Shown piece by piece: positions 1 to 19,300 of a stretch of DNA of 64,000 nt. The translations under genes were made by a program, and so were the position numbers. The notes under the pieces were generated by a model, which was not told where the DNA came from, made no database searches, and saw nothing but the letters and a program-made list of their open reading frames with translations. Each line of letters begins with the position of its first letter. Within the stretch, counting starts at the first letter, position 1. Origin of the DNA: Arenicola marina (Eukaryota > Annelida > Polychaeta > Arenicolidae); contig OZ025249.1 in the NCBI GenBank assembly GCA_964019135.1, positions 15,835,088 through 15,899,087 of the forward strand. The letters run 5' to 3'.

Positions 1-618
1 ATAAAGCGAAGTTTGTCGCTATGCAACATTGATTACGAAGAAGAATGCCGGAGTCACAAGAAATTACCGAAAATCTCTCTCCGAAAAATGTTTAGACGAA
101 TTAGAAACGTATTTCCATGCCTGCCATATTGGGTCCAGACCCTACTTTATATCTGACCAGGACTAGACCTTCATCTGCCGACCTATTGTTAATATTGCAA
201 TACAGCCTGCATTTGTGAGATATTACCGTAGTGTTAAGAAAAAAAGACATTCAAATCAAGAAGGGTTGAAGCTGTCCAAGTATTATATTGCAGGCTGCCC
301 AGCAGTCTCATAAAAAATGTGATGCAAAAAAAAATGCAAAAAAAACCCTCTGACTTTTGTAATAATATAATCGATATGGATAACTTTTACAGCAATACGG
401 CATTTTGAAATGGCGCCGGACAAAGCATATACGAAAAAGCAGGAAAATGTAGGTATTTTAATGAAAAAGTTGGAAAAGTAGACCGATCACTGGACAGCCT
501 AATATTGGGCCAACTTCCTCCAGAGAGGATATAATTAATGGTATGTGTAGTGTAATATGTATTGTAGATCAGATCTGCGTACCCCTGTATCCCTGCTTAA
601 TCCAGTCCCGCCAACGAA
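1..618. other. AT-rich sequence without recognised gene
   Basis: No coding pattern, RNA gene or clear repeat was recognised. There are short A-rich runs near 301-350. The stretch leads into a direct duplication and then a LINE reverse-transcriptase fragment. Confidence 0.4.
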
Positions 619-805
619 ACCAATTAATTGTTTATACAAGCAGTCGCCACTACTAACAACATTCAGCTCTCCCTCTCCGATCGCACCTCTTTTCAGGTGT
701 CACACCAGTGGGGGGCCCTCCTGGCCCCTACCAAGCCAATTAATTGTTTATATAAGCAGCCACGACTACTAACAACATTCACCTCTCCCTCTCCGATCCG
801 AAGAA
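619..805. repeat. Direct duplication, about 116-bp period, two copies
   Basis: The segment starting CCAATTAATTGTTTATA near 620 recurs near 736, followed in both copies by an ACTACTAACAACATTCA and CTCTCCCTCTCCGATC block. The second copy contains TTTATATAAG, which resembles a TATA box. It lies just upstream of the LINE fragment at 837, so it may be part of that element's 5' region or an unrelated duplication. Confidence 0.6.
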
Positions 806-836
806 AGGAGGCCACGACAACATAACTAATGAGCAT

Positions 837-1253
837 GTGAAATTTGGAGGCAGTAATGTAATATTATGCTCAAATCACCTCCTTAACGCCATGTATACAT
901 ATGAGTACGTTCCAAAGAATTTTAAAAAAGATACTATCCACACATTGTACAAGGGAGGCAAACTTTGGTCCTTATTATACTCGGCGTACCAAGGTATGGT
1001 CTCAAATGTGGTATGTAACGGCATTAAATCCGAAGACATACCCATCAGTAGGTCTGTGCGCCAGGGTTCTGTGTTAGGGCCTTGGTATTACATGCTATAT
1101 ATACACGAATTAGCAGTTGCGCTTGGTAGCTCTGTGTATGGCGCACGCATTGGTGCCATAATATGCGGCGGCATACTCCAAGCTGACGACATTGCCGCAT
1201 GTGCTCTAACGAATTCTGCCTTACAGGCACTGGTAAGCGTCTGCGAAAACTAG
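837..1253 (+). mobile_element. LINE reverse-transcriptase fragment, internally deleted
   Basis: A 138-codon open frame resembles the reverse transcriptase of non-LTR retrotransposons. It opens with NFKKDTIHTLYKGGK, typical of the start of the RT domain. It then jumps directly to a later part: SLLYSAYQGM, the RQGSVLGPW turn and LQADDIA, which corresponds to the catalytic Y/FADD box. The palm segment with the FxDxxxAFD box is missing, so about 100 or more codons were lost in frame. No endonuclease or ORF1 lies nearby. Inference: a dead LINE remnant that kept an open frame across the deletion. The clade cannot be named from this much sequence. Confidence 0.7.
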
Positions 1254-1286
1254 GGCCCCTGAGGGTGGGGGGGGGGGGGGGTAGCC

Positions 1287-1404
1287 ATGTCGCGTGTCGA
1301 TTTTAAGAAAAGGTCAATGTCGCGTGTCGATTTGAAGAAAAGGTCAATGTCGCGTGTCGATTTTAAGAAAAGGTCAATGTCGCGTGTCGATTTTAACAAA
1401 TCCA
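1287..1404. repeat. 30-bp tandem repeat, about 4 copies
   Basis: The unit ATGTCGCGTGTCGATTTTAA plus AGAAAAGGTCA repeats at 1287, 1317, 1347 and 1377 with a one-base difference in the second copy. The last copy decays. A poly-G run precedes the array. Confidence 0.9.
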
Positions 1405-1930
1405 CACAAATTGATATATGTCTTACGACGATCGACTTGGCAACAATGCCATGATTGGAGTTAGAATCGCATCTATTTATATTAGCGATGATCGCGCGCT
1501 CTTGTGTTGCTCACACAATAGGCGCAATTTCCGATTTAAATAAATTAGAGTATCGCCTCCTGATTGGTCAATCGCGGACACTCCTCCAAAAAGGGCTGCC
1601 GCCTGCGTAGGCGGCGAAATCGTGCCCGGCGGTCACTTCTAAATTTTATTGTAAGCTACAGATATGACGAAAAATTCTGTAATTTGGAGGATAGATAATT
1701 GGGTAATATATGAATCGGTTAAGCAGCGTTAGAGGCCAGGCTGGTGGTTCCCTTTAAGCCAGAGCGAGCTAGGAGCCACCGACTAGATATCGCTTTATGA
1801 CTATACCAATACAGTGTACTGTGTACAACTCCACTGCATACAGTGACCTTATAATAAGTATGTGTAATGTTACAGACGCAAAGTCAACAACGGGAGCGGG
1901 ACAAAGACAACGTATATAATTCGACAAGAC
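1405..1930. other. Intergenic sequence downstream of FDX2
   Basis: No gene was recognised. A short piece near 1480-1505 (AGCGATGATCGCGCGCTCTT) is nearly repeated at about 34168-34190, so it belongs to a dispersed repeat. The end of the stretch abuts the FDX2 3' UTR. Confidence 0.4.
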
Positions 1931-1960
1931 TTTATTTTTATTATTTTTCAATATTTTATT
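1931..1960 (-). promoter_or_regulatory. Candidate poly(A) signals for FDX2
   Basis: Read on the minus strand, AATAAA occurs at 1960-1955 and 1936-1931, about 170-200 bases downstream of the FDX2 stop codon. That is a suitable distance for a short 3' UTR. Which one is used cannot be told from the sequence. Confidence 0.45.
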
Positions 1961-2129
1961 GGAACATTTACATCGTAAATACACTTTCGAACGACGCGAA
2001 CGGAAAACTTTATATACGACGTGTCACGCGGGGTTAGATAAAACCTTTCTTCAACATGTACTCCGACAGATCATTCTCTCAGCCGTCCATACTCTAGCAA
2101 TCCTGACACAGGCGGAGACAGGGACACGG

Positions 2130-9193
<7,064 letters not shown>

Positions 9194-9776
9194 TACCGGA
9201 AGTTTTCGACTGAAGATTCCTCTTTCGTACACCAGGGGGCTTTCTCTTTACGCAGGAACCAGGCTTATTTTGTAAACTAAACAAGAAGGTCTGTTCCCTG
9301 TCTTCTCGTTCACTGCAGCGACCTCTAACGAGTTAAGAAAGGGGCCCTGGATGGCTATAGAAAATTGTCTTAGACTTTCAAAAACCCCAGCGCGCTTCGG
9401 ATATATTTAAAAAATATTGCAGATTTCTCTATCTGTAATTGGATGTAATTGGGTATATACAATATTTGTATTCGGTGGACGAATGTGAGGGAGGGGTGCG
9501 CACCAATTTAGTGGAACAATGATAAATAAAGCTTCATTGAATATTGTATATATAGTAGCTATAGGCGTATCATAATAAACTGTTAAAATTACCTGCGCCA
9601 TAGGGATTATTCCTTTGGCGCATATAACGTTTGACGTTCGGTGGGTGAAAGACATTACGGCTCCGAAATGTTTCGGTTTCCCCCTCCTTAATTGATGTAC
9701 CTTATTGGATAACATGTTTTACTACGTAGTTTACAACATCGCACGACCATGCAACCGCCAATACGGCCAACAACCA

Positions 9777-9832
9777 CTCCGTTTCGCCTATTCTTGCCCC
9801 GTTTCGCCAAAAGGAGTCCGTTTCGTGGTTTA
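9777..9832. mobile_element. Solo right end of the same TIR transposon family
   Basis: The sequence contains CTCCGTTTCG, GGAGTCCGTTTCG and GGTTTACCCATACCCC, which parallels the right terminus of the 6029-8570 element (GGAGTCCGTTTCGGGGTTTA). No matching left end was found between 8570 and 9777. Confidence 0.6.
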
Positions 9833-10740
9833 CCCATACCCCTTCAAACGACTTGGAATGTGAGAGCTAGTGGCTCTAATCCGAGATCAGTTCGCGACCC
9901 TTGATCCCCGTACGTATACTGCATGCGCGTACGACTATCACGCTGTAGGCCATGCATACACCTAAGATACTCGATCTAGACTTTTTAATTGCATATTGCA
10001 TATTCTAGGATTTTTAATTGCATATCATTTTAATTAATTTCAATAAGATTTGTTTATTCGAAATTGTCGGCTAGCCGTACGTACGTGGTGAAAATCAATC
10101 TCTGATTAATTGGCTATCATATATGTTATTATTATTTAAAGTGTTATTTTGCTCAACGCTACGATAAATGATCGATCGAGACAACACACAGAGGTACGTT
10201 AGCTTAGGCTGCCACCGATTAGTTTCAGCATAACTTTGCTCTTATACTTATATATGTGCACAGTAAATTGTTTGTTATTTCATACTCTTTTTTTGCTGAA
10301 ATTTACTGGATATATATTTGACATTTTTCAGTTCCAATTTTCAATGTGTGCGATCATGACATAACCTAGCTAACTCCTTCTCTTCCCGCGTAAAATCACT
10401 TTTCTGGCTGTCTATATATACACGTAACACATGACAATTAGTAAGCACTAATAATTACCCTATATATGGAATAATTCCATTTGAAAGACTCTCAAATAAT
10501 CTTGATGTGACCTAGCTAGCTAATGTATTCGCCAAGCCTGCTGTCTTGTTCACGGTTATCGATGCTGTCGATAATACTATCGATTATATACTGAGGCTTC
10601 GGGGGGAGGGGGTACTACATATAGTTAGGTATATACATATGTGCCGCCCTTTTTACCGCCTTTTTTTCTCTCAATCTCCGAAGCAGAAATCTACCATTTT
10701 TTTCTAAGTGCCCATGTGAGACTTTCTTTTCTTCAAAATT

Positions 10741-10950
10741 GCAGTTGATATCGAAAGTATTCAAATAATTAACCTTCATACACTTTGTCATGAATCTGCG
10801 TCTATTTTAGATGCCTTTTTAACCACTAATTTCTGTCAGTGTCTATTTTAGATGCCTTTTTTGAACCACAAATTTTTGTCAGTGTTTATATAGATGCCCT
10901 TTTAACTAAAAATGTCTGTCGATGTCTATTTAAGATGCCTATTTTAAACC
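10741..10950. repeat. Dispersed repeat with short internal tandem units (copy A)
   Basis: GTTGATATCGAAAGTATTCA is followed by about four copies of a roughly 41-bp unit beginning GTCTATTTTAGATGCC. The inverse orientation of the same sequence occurs at about 21125-21225, where the internal unit is present once. Shared structure at two distant sites indicates a small mobile repeat of unknown class. Confidence 0.7.
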
Positions 10951-11324
10951 AAATTGGCATGGGCGATGCCACATTAGAGTTACATATCACTAATAAAATA
11001 ACATAATGGGCCCAGTGACACCCCCCTCTCTAAGTATCCACCTTCTCAATCCATCGTCACCTTACATGTGCAGCTGGGTATATTTGTGCGAAGAACACTG
11101 CTGAGTTTATTTACAACAGTTTACCGTAACATGGAGGTTTCGTCGCTTCCGTTGCTAGGACATCCGGGCACCTGCCACGTTGGGTTCCGTTTGGTGGGGG
11201 ATGTTGTGATGTTGTTTTGTGAGTTGTAACCCATACAGACATCTACATTGGACGTTACATGGAATGTGATTCGTTGGATTAGAGAGGGAGTTTGTCGAGG
11301 AGTGTTGTGCCTGGCGTATTGAGA

Positions 11325-14300
11325 ATGATGTGGTCCCTGTATCAGTTCCTGTTGTTGCTTGTCGTGGCTTGCTCTATCGCTCTTGCCGGTGAATTGACGT
11401 TTGAGCTGCCCGACAATGAACGCCAATGTTTCTATGAAGAAATAGACAAGGGTGTGAAATGTACTTTGGAATTCCAGGTAGGAATACAGAACGTGTTGTA
11501 TTTATCGTTCTACTAAGTTGCAGTGGCAGTCAAGTTTCTGGCAACACTCCACAAAATCTTTCTGATTGTTTTCCTATTTGCCCACACAACTGCACAACTT
11601 TACACAAGAGTCAAGACTCAAGACAAGTCAGAATTCTTGATCTAATTCTAAAATAAAGTTATGTTCATAAATACTGTGTGACAAATCATTGCTTTGCCAC
11701 AGAATCCCCCTCCCCAAACCGAGTCCTCCCCCTCCCCCCCCCCCCCCCCCCTTTCCCTGGGGCCCAATGGCAATGGCGCCTTCATCCTGTCACAGTGACA
11801 GTGAAGCATATACAGGCCAGCGGTGGTGTGGGGGAGGAGGAGGAATTTTCCAACTTCTACGATTATCAAGTTGTATATTCTGTAATCTGAAAAAAAGGTA
11901 CCCAATATAACGCAGAAATAACTGCGGAAGTCTGTAGAAGTCTGAGAAATTTGAGGAAGTATTTCTAAGGCAAAGATGCTGGCAGGTACACATATGTAAT
12001 TGATGTGATCTGAAAGACTTATTTGTTTGAAAGTCATATATGGAAATTCCAACTTATTTAGTATCCATTTGACCGAGATATATCCACTTCTGTCGAGGGC
12101 TAAATGACCAATATCGCCGGTTGCGGCCTGCTGAAGTCTCATCGTCACATCGAAATCTCACACCTGTGGCTGCCAGGCGGGGTGCAAGGTGTTGGTGTGG
12201 GGTATGATGGGAGGGGAGGAGGGTAGAGAATTACTGGCCGCCTGGCTGCGTCGACATGGCTGGCTGGTTGGTGAAGCCTGGGCAAGAGTTGGCATAGGTA
12301 GTGGTTGGGGGAGGGGGGGTAGTAGGGGGAGGGCAGAAGCCTTGGGTAGTTATTGTCGTTAAACAAGTGGTAATGGATGACAAGTAACGTCTAAACTGAT
12401 TGCAATTATTTGCTGTTTAGTGAACTTTTTTTTCCATCTTGACGAAAAAACACTTACATATCAGCTGTATTTTGAAAATGCAGATTTCTTAATATAAATG
12501 GAAGCGTTGAGAGATGAGATTCACACTCATTCAGGCAAGATGACTGCATAAATCAACATTTTCACCACTGACCGAACAATTTCGCTTCATGCTCGATCGA
12601 CCATGGTGTCTCATCGTCAACTTATGTCTCCAGGGCGGTGTCACCACAGTGGAACCAGCCTTTGTTTCCGACAGGCAGGCCGGTTCCAAGCTTGCTTGTT
12701 CATAGTGGCATAATGAGTTAAGACGCAAGTGATGCGAAATGTTCTGGGTCTTGTCATCGCTTGCTCTGCTTATGACCGGGTGACCTTGAAAGCAAAACAC
12801 TGTTGGCGGTAGCCACAGCAGCTTGCTTGCAAGACTACCACATCCCTGGCCTTGGCATGGGTAAAGTGGGTAAGCCTAGTGGGTAGCAGCGAGCGTGAAT
12901 GTTATCGACTTAGTGATTGTTTGGAAAGTTCAATCATGTGAGATGTACTTTGTAGCTCTCTTGCGTAGTGCCAGTGTGACTCAAATCAGTGGGTGCAACT
13001 TTTTACCTGGAAATTATGGTACCGATGTATTAACTCTACCACAGTTGTTAAAGTCTTCAAAAAGAAGCTATAATTGCCTACTGGCATAAAGATTGATCAA
13101 TGCCTATATTTAAGGTTAGTCCTGTAACATGGCCCACCCATGCAGGGTGGACCAAAGGGCCATGGGTTGCTTATTACTGCCTGCTGCATGAAAGCAGGGG
13201 ATGGTGCCAAAGATTTCAGGATTCTACAAAAAGTTGATGCAGATACCACATATATTTGATATATTTATGTTTAGGATACATTTAAGACCTAGGCACTAAG
13301 ATTGTAGGCTGCACACACTGCTCATGAAATAGTCAGCTCAAAAGATATCTACAGAAACATTTCCAAGACTCAAAGCCATTTATAAATATCACTGGTTCCA
13401 AGACTCTCTAAAAGCAAGGTATAGAACCTGCAGCATGAGAGGAGAGGACTATTGTGGCCCTACGGGGCTTCACCTGCTAAAACACCTTTCCAACCTCTGC
13501 CCCACCCGCCCTGTGGGATCTGTCACTGTACCCGACAAGTGGGTCAACTTATGCACTATCCCGAGTCAACCTGTATGCTAATATGTCTTAAGAGAAGGCA
13601 AAATGGTGGTAATGTTTTTCAGCAAGCAGCAGGCAAATTTAGTGCAACATGATCTATTTCCTGAGAAATCTCATTTCTGCTGGCTTCAGGCTATACTCAA
13701 AATTGCAAGTGCAAAAGAGAGTTACTTTCTCAGATATTGTGTCCAACCTTGACCTTTATCATTTTTGCTATATAAACAGTTACAAAAGGTTAAAGCATCT
13801 TACTTAAAAAGACAAAAATATGTATTAGAACTGGATATAAGAGAAGGTATCATACTTCATTTATGGGATTTAAAAAATAGCTTTGGCCAGTTTAAATTCA
13901 AATCTGTCCAGGCCATATTTGGTACCAGAGCACAATAATATATTCATGTGAGTATGAATTTCAACTCACCTATGTAGTCCTGTCATATATATAGCGTATT
14001 ACAATCGCATCCAGTGTCAGAATGGCTATAAATAAACAGTATATCAAGTAATTAGCTCATTACCTTTGTTGCTACTGTCAGACAATGAAGCATCATTTCT
14101 AGTGTACTTACAATAGCCAACCCTTAGTTACCCAACCCCAGTGGACCACAAATGTCTAAGACAGGTATAAGCTGCAACTTCACAAAACTATTTACACTAT
14201 ATATATCTAACTACCGTCAATTACGTATGTTTTGGAACACCCGAAAAATAATTACAAACCTGGGTGTACCAAAACATACAGCCAAAAAAATAATATAATT

Positions 14301-16243
14301 TTCCAGCTGTTCCAAAACTTTGATACATTTTTTCTTTGGTGGGGTGGGGTGGGGGGGGGGCTGTGGTGGTAAAGGGTAGGGGGTTTGTACGGTCAGTCAG
14401 CCCAAGAGCTTCTGTAGCCGTAGCCGCCACAGGATACAGCCACAACCGGATGCATGTAAGGTGCAGGGTGGGGGGAGGTCAGCCAGTCAACTGTCCCACA
14501 GTATTTGGCTTCCTTGCTTCCTGTCAAACAAAGCCTGGCACAACGGTAAGGGGACCAGTCGAGAACGAAGGGAAGGGCGGAGGTGTCACAAACTTCACAT
14601 CCGGGACCTAACTAGATAGGTATATTTCCGGAAAATTAGGGTGTACTAAAACATTGATACAAAAAAATTACCTATCATCTGTGGTGTACTAAAACATACA
14701 GCCACGAAAAATAATAATTTTTTCCAAAATTGGGGTGTTCCAAAACATAGGTACATTAAGTAAGTTAGGTAAGTAACCAAATCAAATAAAATGCAACATT
14801 AAGTCTGGGTCGTTTCTGGCTTACCCGATACTTACAATTAGGTGTTTAATAATACAGGGGTGATTATTACCGGTAAAGGTTTCACTCCCGACATAATTTT
14901 TTTTTGCTTTATTTCAGGTCATCACTGGAGGTAACTATGATGTAGATATGGACCTCACAGCTCCCAATGACCAGTTGCTCTACAAAGATCAAAAGAAACA
15001 GTATGACAGTTTTACGTGGACAACAGACATGAAGGGGGAGTACCGCTTCTGCTTCAGCAATGAATTCTCAACCTTCAGCCACAAGATCATCTACTTTGAC
15101 TTTCAAGTCGGAGAGGATGGCCCAGTTTCTGTGGACGAGGGCGAGCATGCCACTGCTATGACACAGGTAAATCATGTTGTTAGAAAAACCGTTGGTAACT
15201 TATATATCTTGTGTCTTGTTTAGTCAAGCCACTGTTTATTTATTTATGTATTATGAAAATGTGGGTAAGCCTGCATTCTATGTATATTACATATTATCTC
15301 TATGGTAATAAAATGAATATATGGTCAATATGTTTGTTTTGATTTCCATGGTGATCAAATGGAGACCTGGGCCCGTAAGTTCGAAACGCCAGGGGCAAAA
15401 CATTTCGCCCTAGAATATGACATTAGCATGGAACGGGGCAAAATATGTGGCCCCCGTCGTTCGAACATACGGCCCAGGTAACAATGTGTGAGTTGATTGT
15501 GTATAACCTGTTTGCTTTCCATGGTGATCAGATGGAGACCTCTGGTGACAATACAGGAGTTGATTGTGTATAAAGTGTTTGCTTTCCATGGTGATCAGAT
15601 GGAGACCTCTGGTGACAATACAGGAGTTGATTGTGTACAACCTGTTTGCTTTCCATGGTGATCAGATGGAGACCTCTGGTGACAATACAGAAGTTGATTG
15701 TGTATAACCTGTTTGCTTTCCATGGTGATCAGATGGAGACCTCTGGTGACAATACAGGAGTTGATTGTGTATAACCTGTTTGCTTTCCATGGTGATCAGA
15801 TGGAGACCTCTGGTGACAATACAGGAGTTGATTGTGTATAACCTGTTTGCTTTCCATGGTGATCAGATGGAGACCTCTGGTGACAATACAGGAGTTGATT
15901 GTGTATAACCTGTTTGCTTTCCATGGTGATCAGATGGAGACCTTTGGTGACAATACAGGAATTCATTGTGTATAACCCGTTTGCTTTCCATGGTGATCAG
16001 ATGGAGACCTCTGCGGTGACTATGCACGAGGCGCTGAAGGTGATCGTTGACTACCAGACCCACCACCGCTTGCGGGAGTCCCAGGGTCGTTCCTTCGCCG
16101 AGGACCTCAACGAGCGGGTTCAGCTCTGGTCCATGGGGCAGTCCGTCGTCATCCTACTCGTCGGCATAGGACAAATTATCATATTGAAGAGCTTCTTCAC
16201 CGACCGTAAGACGGGCGCAGCACTATCACATCTCAATACATAG
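11325..16243 (+). CDS. TMED7: p24 family cargo receptor, TMED7/TMED3-like, three exons
   Basis: Exons are 11325-11477, 14918-15166 and 16001-16243 (stop TAG), all GT-AG with phase-0 junctions, giving 214 aa. Residues 1-22 form a signal peptide. The GOLD domain follows (ELTFELPDN, then DVDMDLTAP), with the conserved cysteine pair at Cys35 and Cys96. A coiled-coil segment (about 135-175) precedes a single membrane span (about 178-198) and a short tail with a diphenylalanine (SFFTDRK), which in this family binds COPII coats. Known role: cycles between ER and Golgi and sorts cargo such as GPI-anchored proteins. Two adjacent ATGs start the frame; the upstream in-frame codons lack an ATG. The orthology could be TMED7 or TMED3, which are close relatives. 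The exon 3 acceptor is the last of eight repeated copies in a 67-bp array. Confidence 0.93.
11640..12040. repeat. Dispersed repeat, copy 2
   Basis: This lies in TMED intron 1 and shares GATGTGATCTGAAAGACTTA and the adjoining GGCAGGTACA with the copy at 8690-8960, in the same orientation. A long C run (about 11730-11752) sits inside it. The outer limits are approximate. Confidence 0.5.
14228..14747. mobile_element. MITE with TA target duplication in TMED intron 1
   Basis: The ends are perfect 15-bp inverted repeats, TGTTTTGGAACACCC, each flanked by TA (14226-14227 and 14748-14749). The TA duplication fits Tc1/mariner-type insertion. Internal copies of GTGTACCAAAACATAC and GTGTACTAAAACATAC suggest repeated subterminal motifs. 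No coding capacity is seen in the 520 bp. Confidence 0.75.
15365..15479. mobile_element. Small foldback MITE inside the 67-bp array
   Basis: ACCTGGGCCCGTAAGTTCGAA at the left pairs with TTCGAACATACGGCCCAGGT at the right, with further internal complementarity (GGGGCAAAA near both sides). It interrupts a diverged first copy of the 67-bp unit: ATGGAGACC (15359) lies to its left and AACAATGTGTGAGTTGATTG to its right. No target duplication is clear. Confidence 0.65.
15487..16012 (+). repeat. 67-bp tandem repeat spanning the TMED exon 3 splice acceptor
   Basis: The sequence GGTGATCAG followed by ATGGAGACC recurs with ATG at 15532, 15599, 15666, 15733, 15800, 15867, 15934 and 16001, exactly 67 bases apart each time. 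The last copy is the true start of exon 3. Each unit holds the pyrimidine stretch, the AG acceptor and the first 12 bases of exon 3 (ATGGAGACCTCT). The copies then read GGTGACAATACAGGAG where exon 3 reads GCGGTGACTATGCACGAG. One more diverged copy lies at 15340-15367, split by a MITE. Confidence 0.95.
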
Positions 16244-16294
16244 TAAATTATAGGTTATATTTTACCGTTTATTAGTGAATTGATTTAGTGAAAT

Positions 16295-16300
16295 ATTAAA
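16295..16300 (+). promoter_or_regulatory. Candidate poly(A) signal for TMED
   Basis: ATTAAA lies 52 bases after the TAG stop codon. An AATAAA also occurs near 16787. Either could be used. Confidence 0.35.
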
Positions 16301-19300
16301 TATATACAGTATGAAAATAAGAACGTTCGCATAAGGAAGGAAGATATATTTTGTTCTCATATGGCGTGACTGTTAGATATGATTAGGGGGAAGATATTTT
16401 GTTTGAGGAGGTCTGCTTAGAGAATAGTCCTTCGAGTCCTCACGTTGTGGGTTCCCAGTCCTACTGTGCCTCCTTCCGGTGTGATCATACTGATGTGAAT
16501 CCAGACAATAAGCTGCGTCTTGCAGAATAACGAGATTTAGTTCTGGCGATGTTATCAATCCACATTTTTCTTTTACTTGACATCAGCTTTTGATTCATTA
16601 ATTAAATTGCATATTACGGAAACGCGCCCAAATATAATTTTAAAAACGTAACGAGAGATTAGACTATTGGATTGCAGGCTAAATGAAGACCCTGAAGCAA
16701 AGTCCATTTGTGCTGTCGAGTCTGATTACAGATTACACCATACTTGATGGTTAACCTAGAAGTTTAGTAAAAAAAATGTATATGGTAATAAAACCATGTA
16801 CTACTCTATTGTGAAACACGGTTGTTGAATAAGTACGGTTGGTCTTCGATACGAAGCGTGCACGTTTACATTCCGTGTACATTACAGTCTGCCAGAGTGT
16901 ATGTATGTGTGTGTATTATACAGGATGCGGAATTTCATACTTTAATAAGAAAGTGATGAAGATCTATTATCGCTTGAGGTTGCTGTCTTATCGACAGGGC
17001 CTGCTAATTAATTGTCATTGTCTCTATGTATTGTGAAAGCCGGTTAAAGCCTGCCGGATCTTGTGCATTCGTGTTTTTTTTCTTTGTTAATTAATATGAA
17101 TTAATAGATATTTGTGGAATATATCATTGTAATATACGAATGAATAGATGCTCAGACAACTAATCAGCTCTTTTGTCAGGATTGCATTGGATGAAAGTTG
17201 GCTGCACCTGTTTTTGCCAAGAAGCACAGGGTGTTTGTTACTCCTAGTTAACAGGATGTTTATTCACTGTTCGCACCACGCTTTTTCTGGACTCGATTTT
17301 CTGGACTCTGAAACCCGTAGGCAGCGCTTGAGGTTTACACCTAGGGGTTGTAGTGTTTTAAATTAACTATATTGTTTAACTTCGTCAAGCCTATGTATCG
17401 TGGTATACGCTGCAATGTAACGAACTGCCTTATCATCGTAACTGGTGTGACTAAAAGGGAGCACATATCCATATTCAAGGGCTTGAAGCTTAACTATTAT
17501 GACCGTGCATTCTCATGGTTTTTATTTAGTATATCTTGCATATATATATATGGGTTCACGATGCCTGTCATCGTTGTCGGGAGTTCGACGTTCGACGCAA
17601 CTTACAAGAAAAACCTCCCATAATTAAACTAAAGAGTGCAGAAAAGTATGAAGAGTTGCTGGCGAGTGAAGAACAGTATTAATGGACCTTCTACCAACTC
17701 ACTCTATGGGTCCCTTGAGAAACGTTCGGGAAACGTAGTTTTGATCGCCCATCACTGAGCGGTTCAAGCCTACTGGACGATGGAATGGAATATTACGATA
17801 AATTAAGTTCGTTATGACGTATATCTAAGTATACATATATATATATATATATATATATATGGAGTAAGACGCGCAGCTCAAGACTTGGCTAGAAGTTATC
17901 TGCTCGATACACCTAGCAGCGGTCTGTTTGTGGCATATTCTAAGTCTGCTTAAACAGGTGCCGTTTTATAAACTCAGATCAAAAGTTCATTCTTGTTCTT
18001 CCTGTGTACATAATGTTTTCACGTGCTGTGTTGTCCACTGTCAATAAAAAGAAACACGTGATTGTAGCGTGATTTTCAACTACGTCCGACTTTCATTCAT
18101 TATAACGGTATCTTGTCGCATTGTTATCCAATGCTTCACTGGATAGAAGCACAATTTATCTGTTTAATACGAAGTGGTTCGCTAGGGGGTGGCACAAATT
18201 ATTCTGAAACATCCGTTCCTGAGCTCAGACCGCAAATTCTTGAAAACTGTCAAATCGGTAATACATTACATTTACAGGAATAACGAGGGCAGGAGTACTT
18301 AACACAGCATTTTCAAACACCGATTTGTAGAAATCTGCGGCGCATTTTAGTATAAATATATATATAATATATTTGCGTTGGATCTAACGCAACCTCTAGC
18401 GGAGTGCGTCGAAGGCAGAGTGGTCTATATGTCTCTTATAGTAACTGGTTGATGAGACAAAAACAAATGGGACTCAATTGCTGAACTATGTCAGCTATGC
18501 TACTGTATTCAATGTCTCTAAAAACAGTTACGACGAATCACAAGTAATGGTAACAGAAAACTGAACATATTTTCCATAAATATCTTTAGCCGTGAATATT
18601 TTTACATTTTATAAGCTATACAGAGACTTCCTATCCGCTGTGACGGTTGGTCACGTGGTATTCGTCGGCACTGACGGGGCACGCGGACAGGACACAAGCA
18701 GCTCACTTCTATTGATTCGATTTTTATTGCATTCATACAAAGACCCTTAAATACAGAATTAAGCAAACACACCCTCGCTATAAGCCAGTTGTTTTTTCTG
18801 ATCTGTATGAAAATATATCACAAAAGATCGTTTTTAGCACTATTAACCACACCGACATATACTGAACTGGCATTCAGGTCATATAATCATAATGGATACC
18901 TGGCTCATTCACTGTTAAACTATTGTCCCGCTAAGCAATACTGCGCACATCAGGTTGTTTTGAAATTAGGTTATGGAAATTTGTGTCTTGAACATTTTTT
19001 CCGCGCTGAATTAATCCACGGAAAAACCAAAAAGTTTATTACGATCTGGCGATACTCTCCTGATAATCATCCTACAGTATGAACATTATGGAATAATAAT
19101 GGAAACTTTTGTAAATATTCTTGGTGTCCAACACTGGATCACAAACCAAAGGATCATTATAATGTGCTTAGAAAATTCTGCATTACGAGGACTTCTTGTA
19201 TATATATACTGTCATATGTAGCACAGTCGCGTTGGTGCTGCAAGAGGAAACGTTAACCTATATTTGAGGTTCATATGTAAATAATTGGCCGCCCCTTACC

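Larger units (their letters stand above)
9194..11324. other. Shared upstream region between FDX2 and TMED
   Basis: The two genes are divergent with 2.1 kb between their start codons, so both promoters must lie here. No TATA box could be assigned. The region also contains a solo transposon end (9777-9832) and a dispersed repeat (10741-10950). Confidence 0.5.

Noticed and set aside
15167-15230. Read-through of TMED exon 2 into the intron as an alternative end
   Set aside because: The 5' splice site CAG/GTAAAT and the matching exon 3 with family-typical sequence make the spliced form the clear choice.
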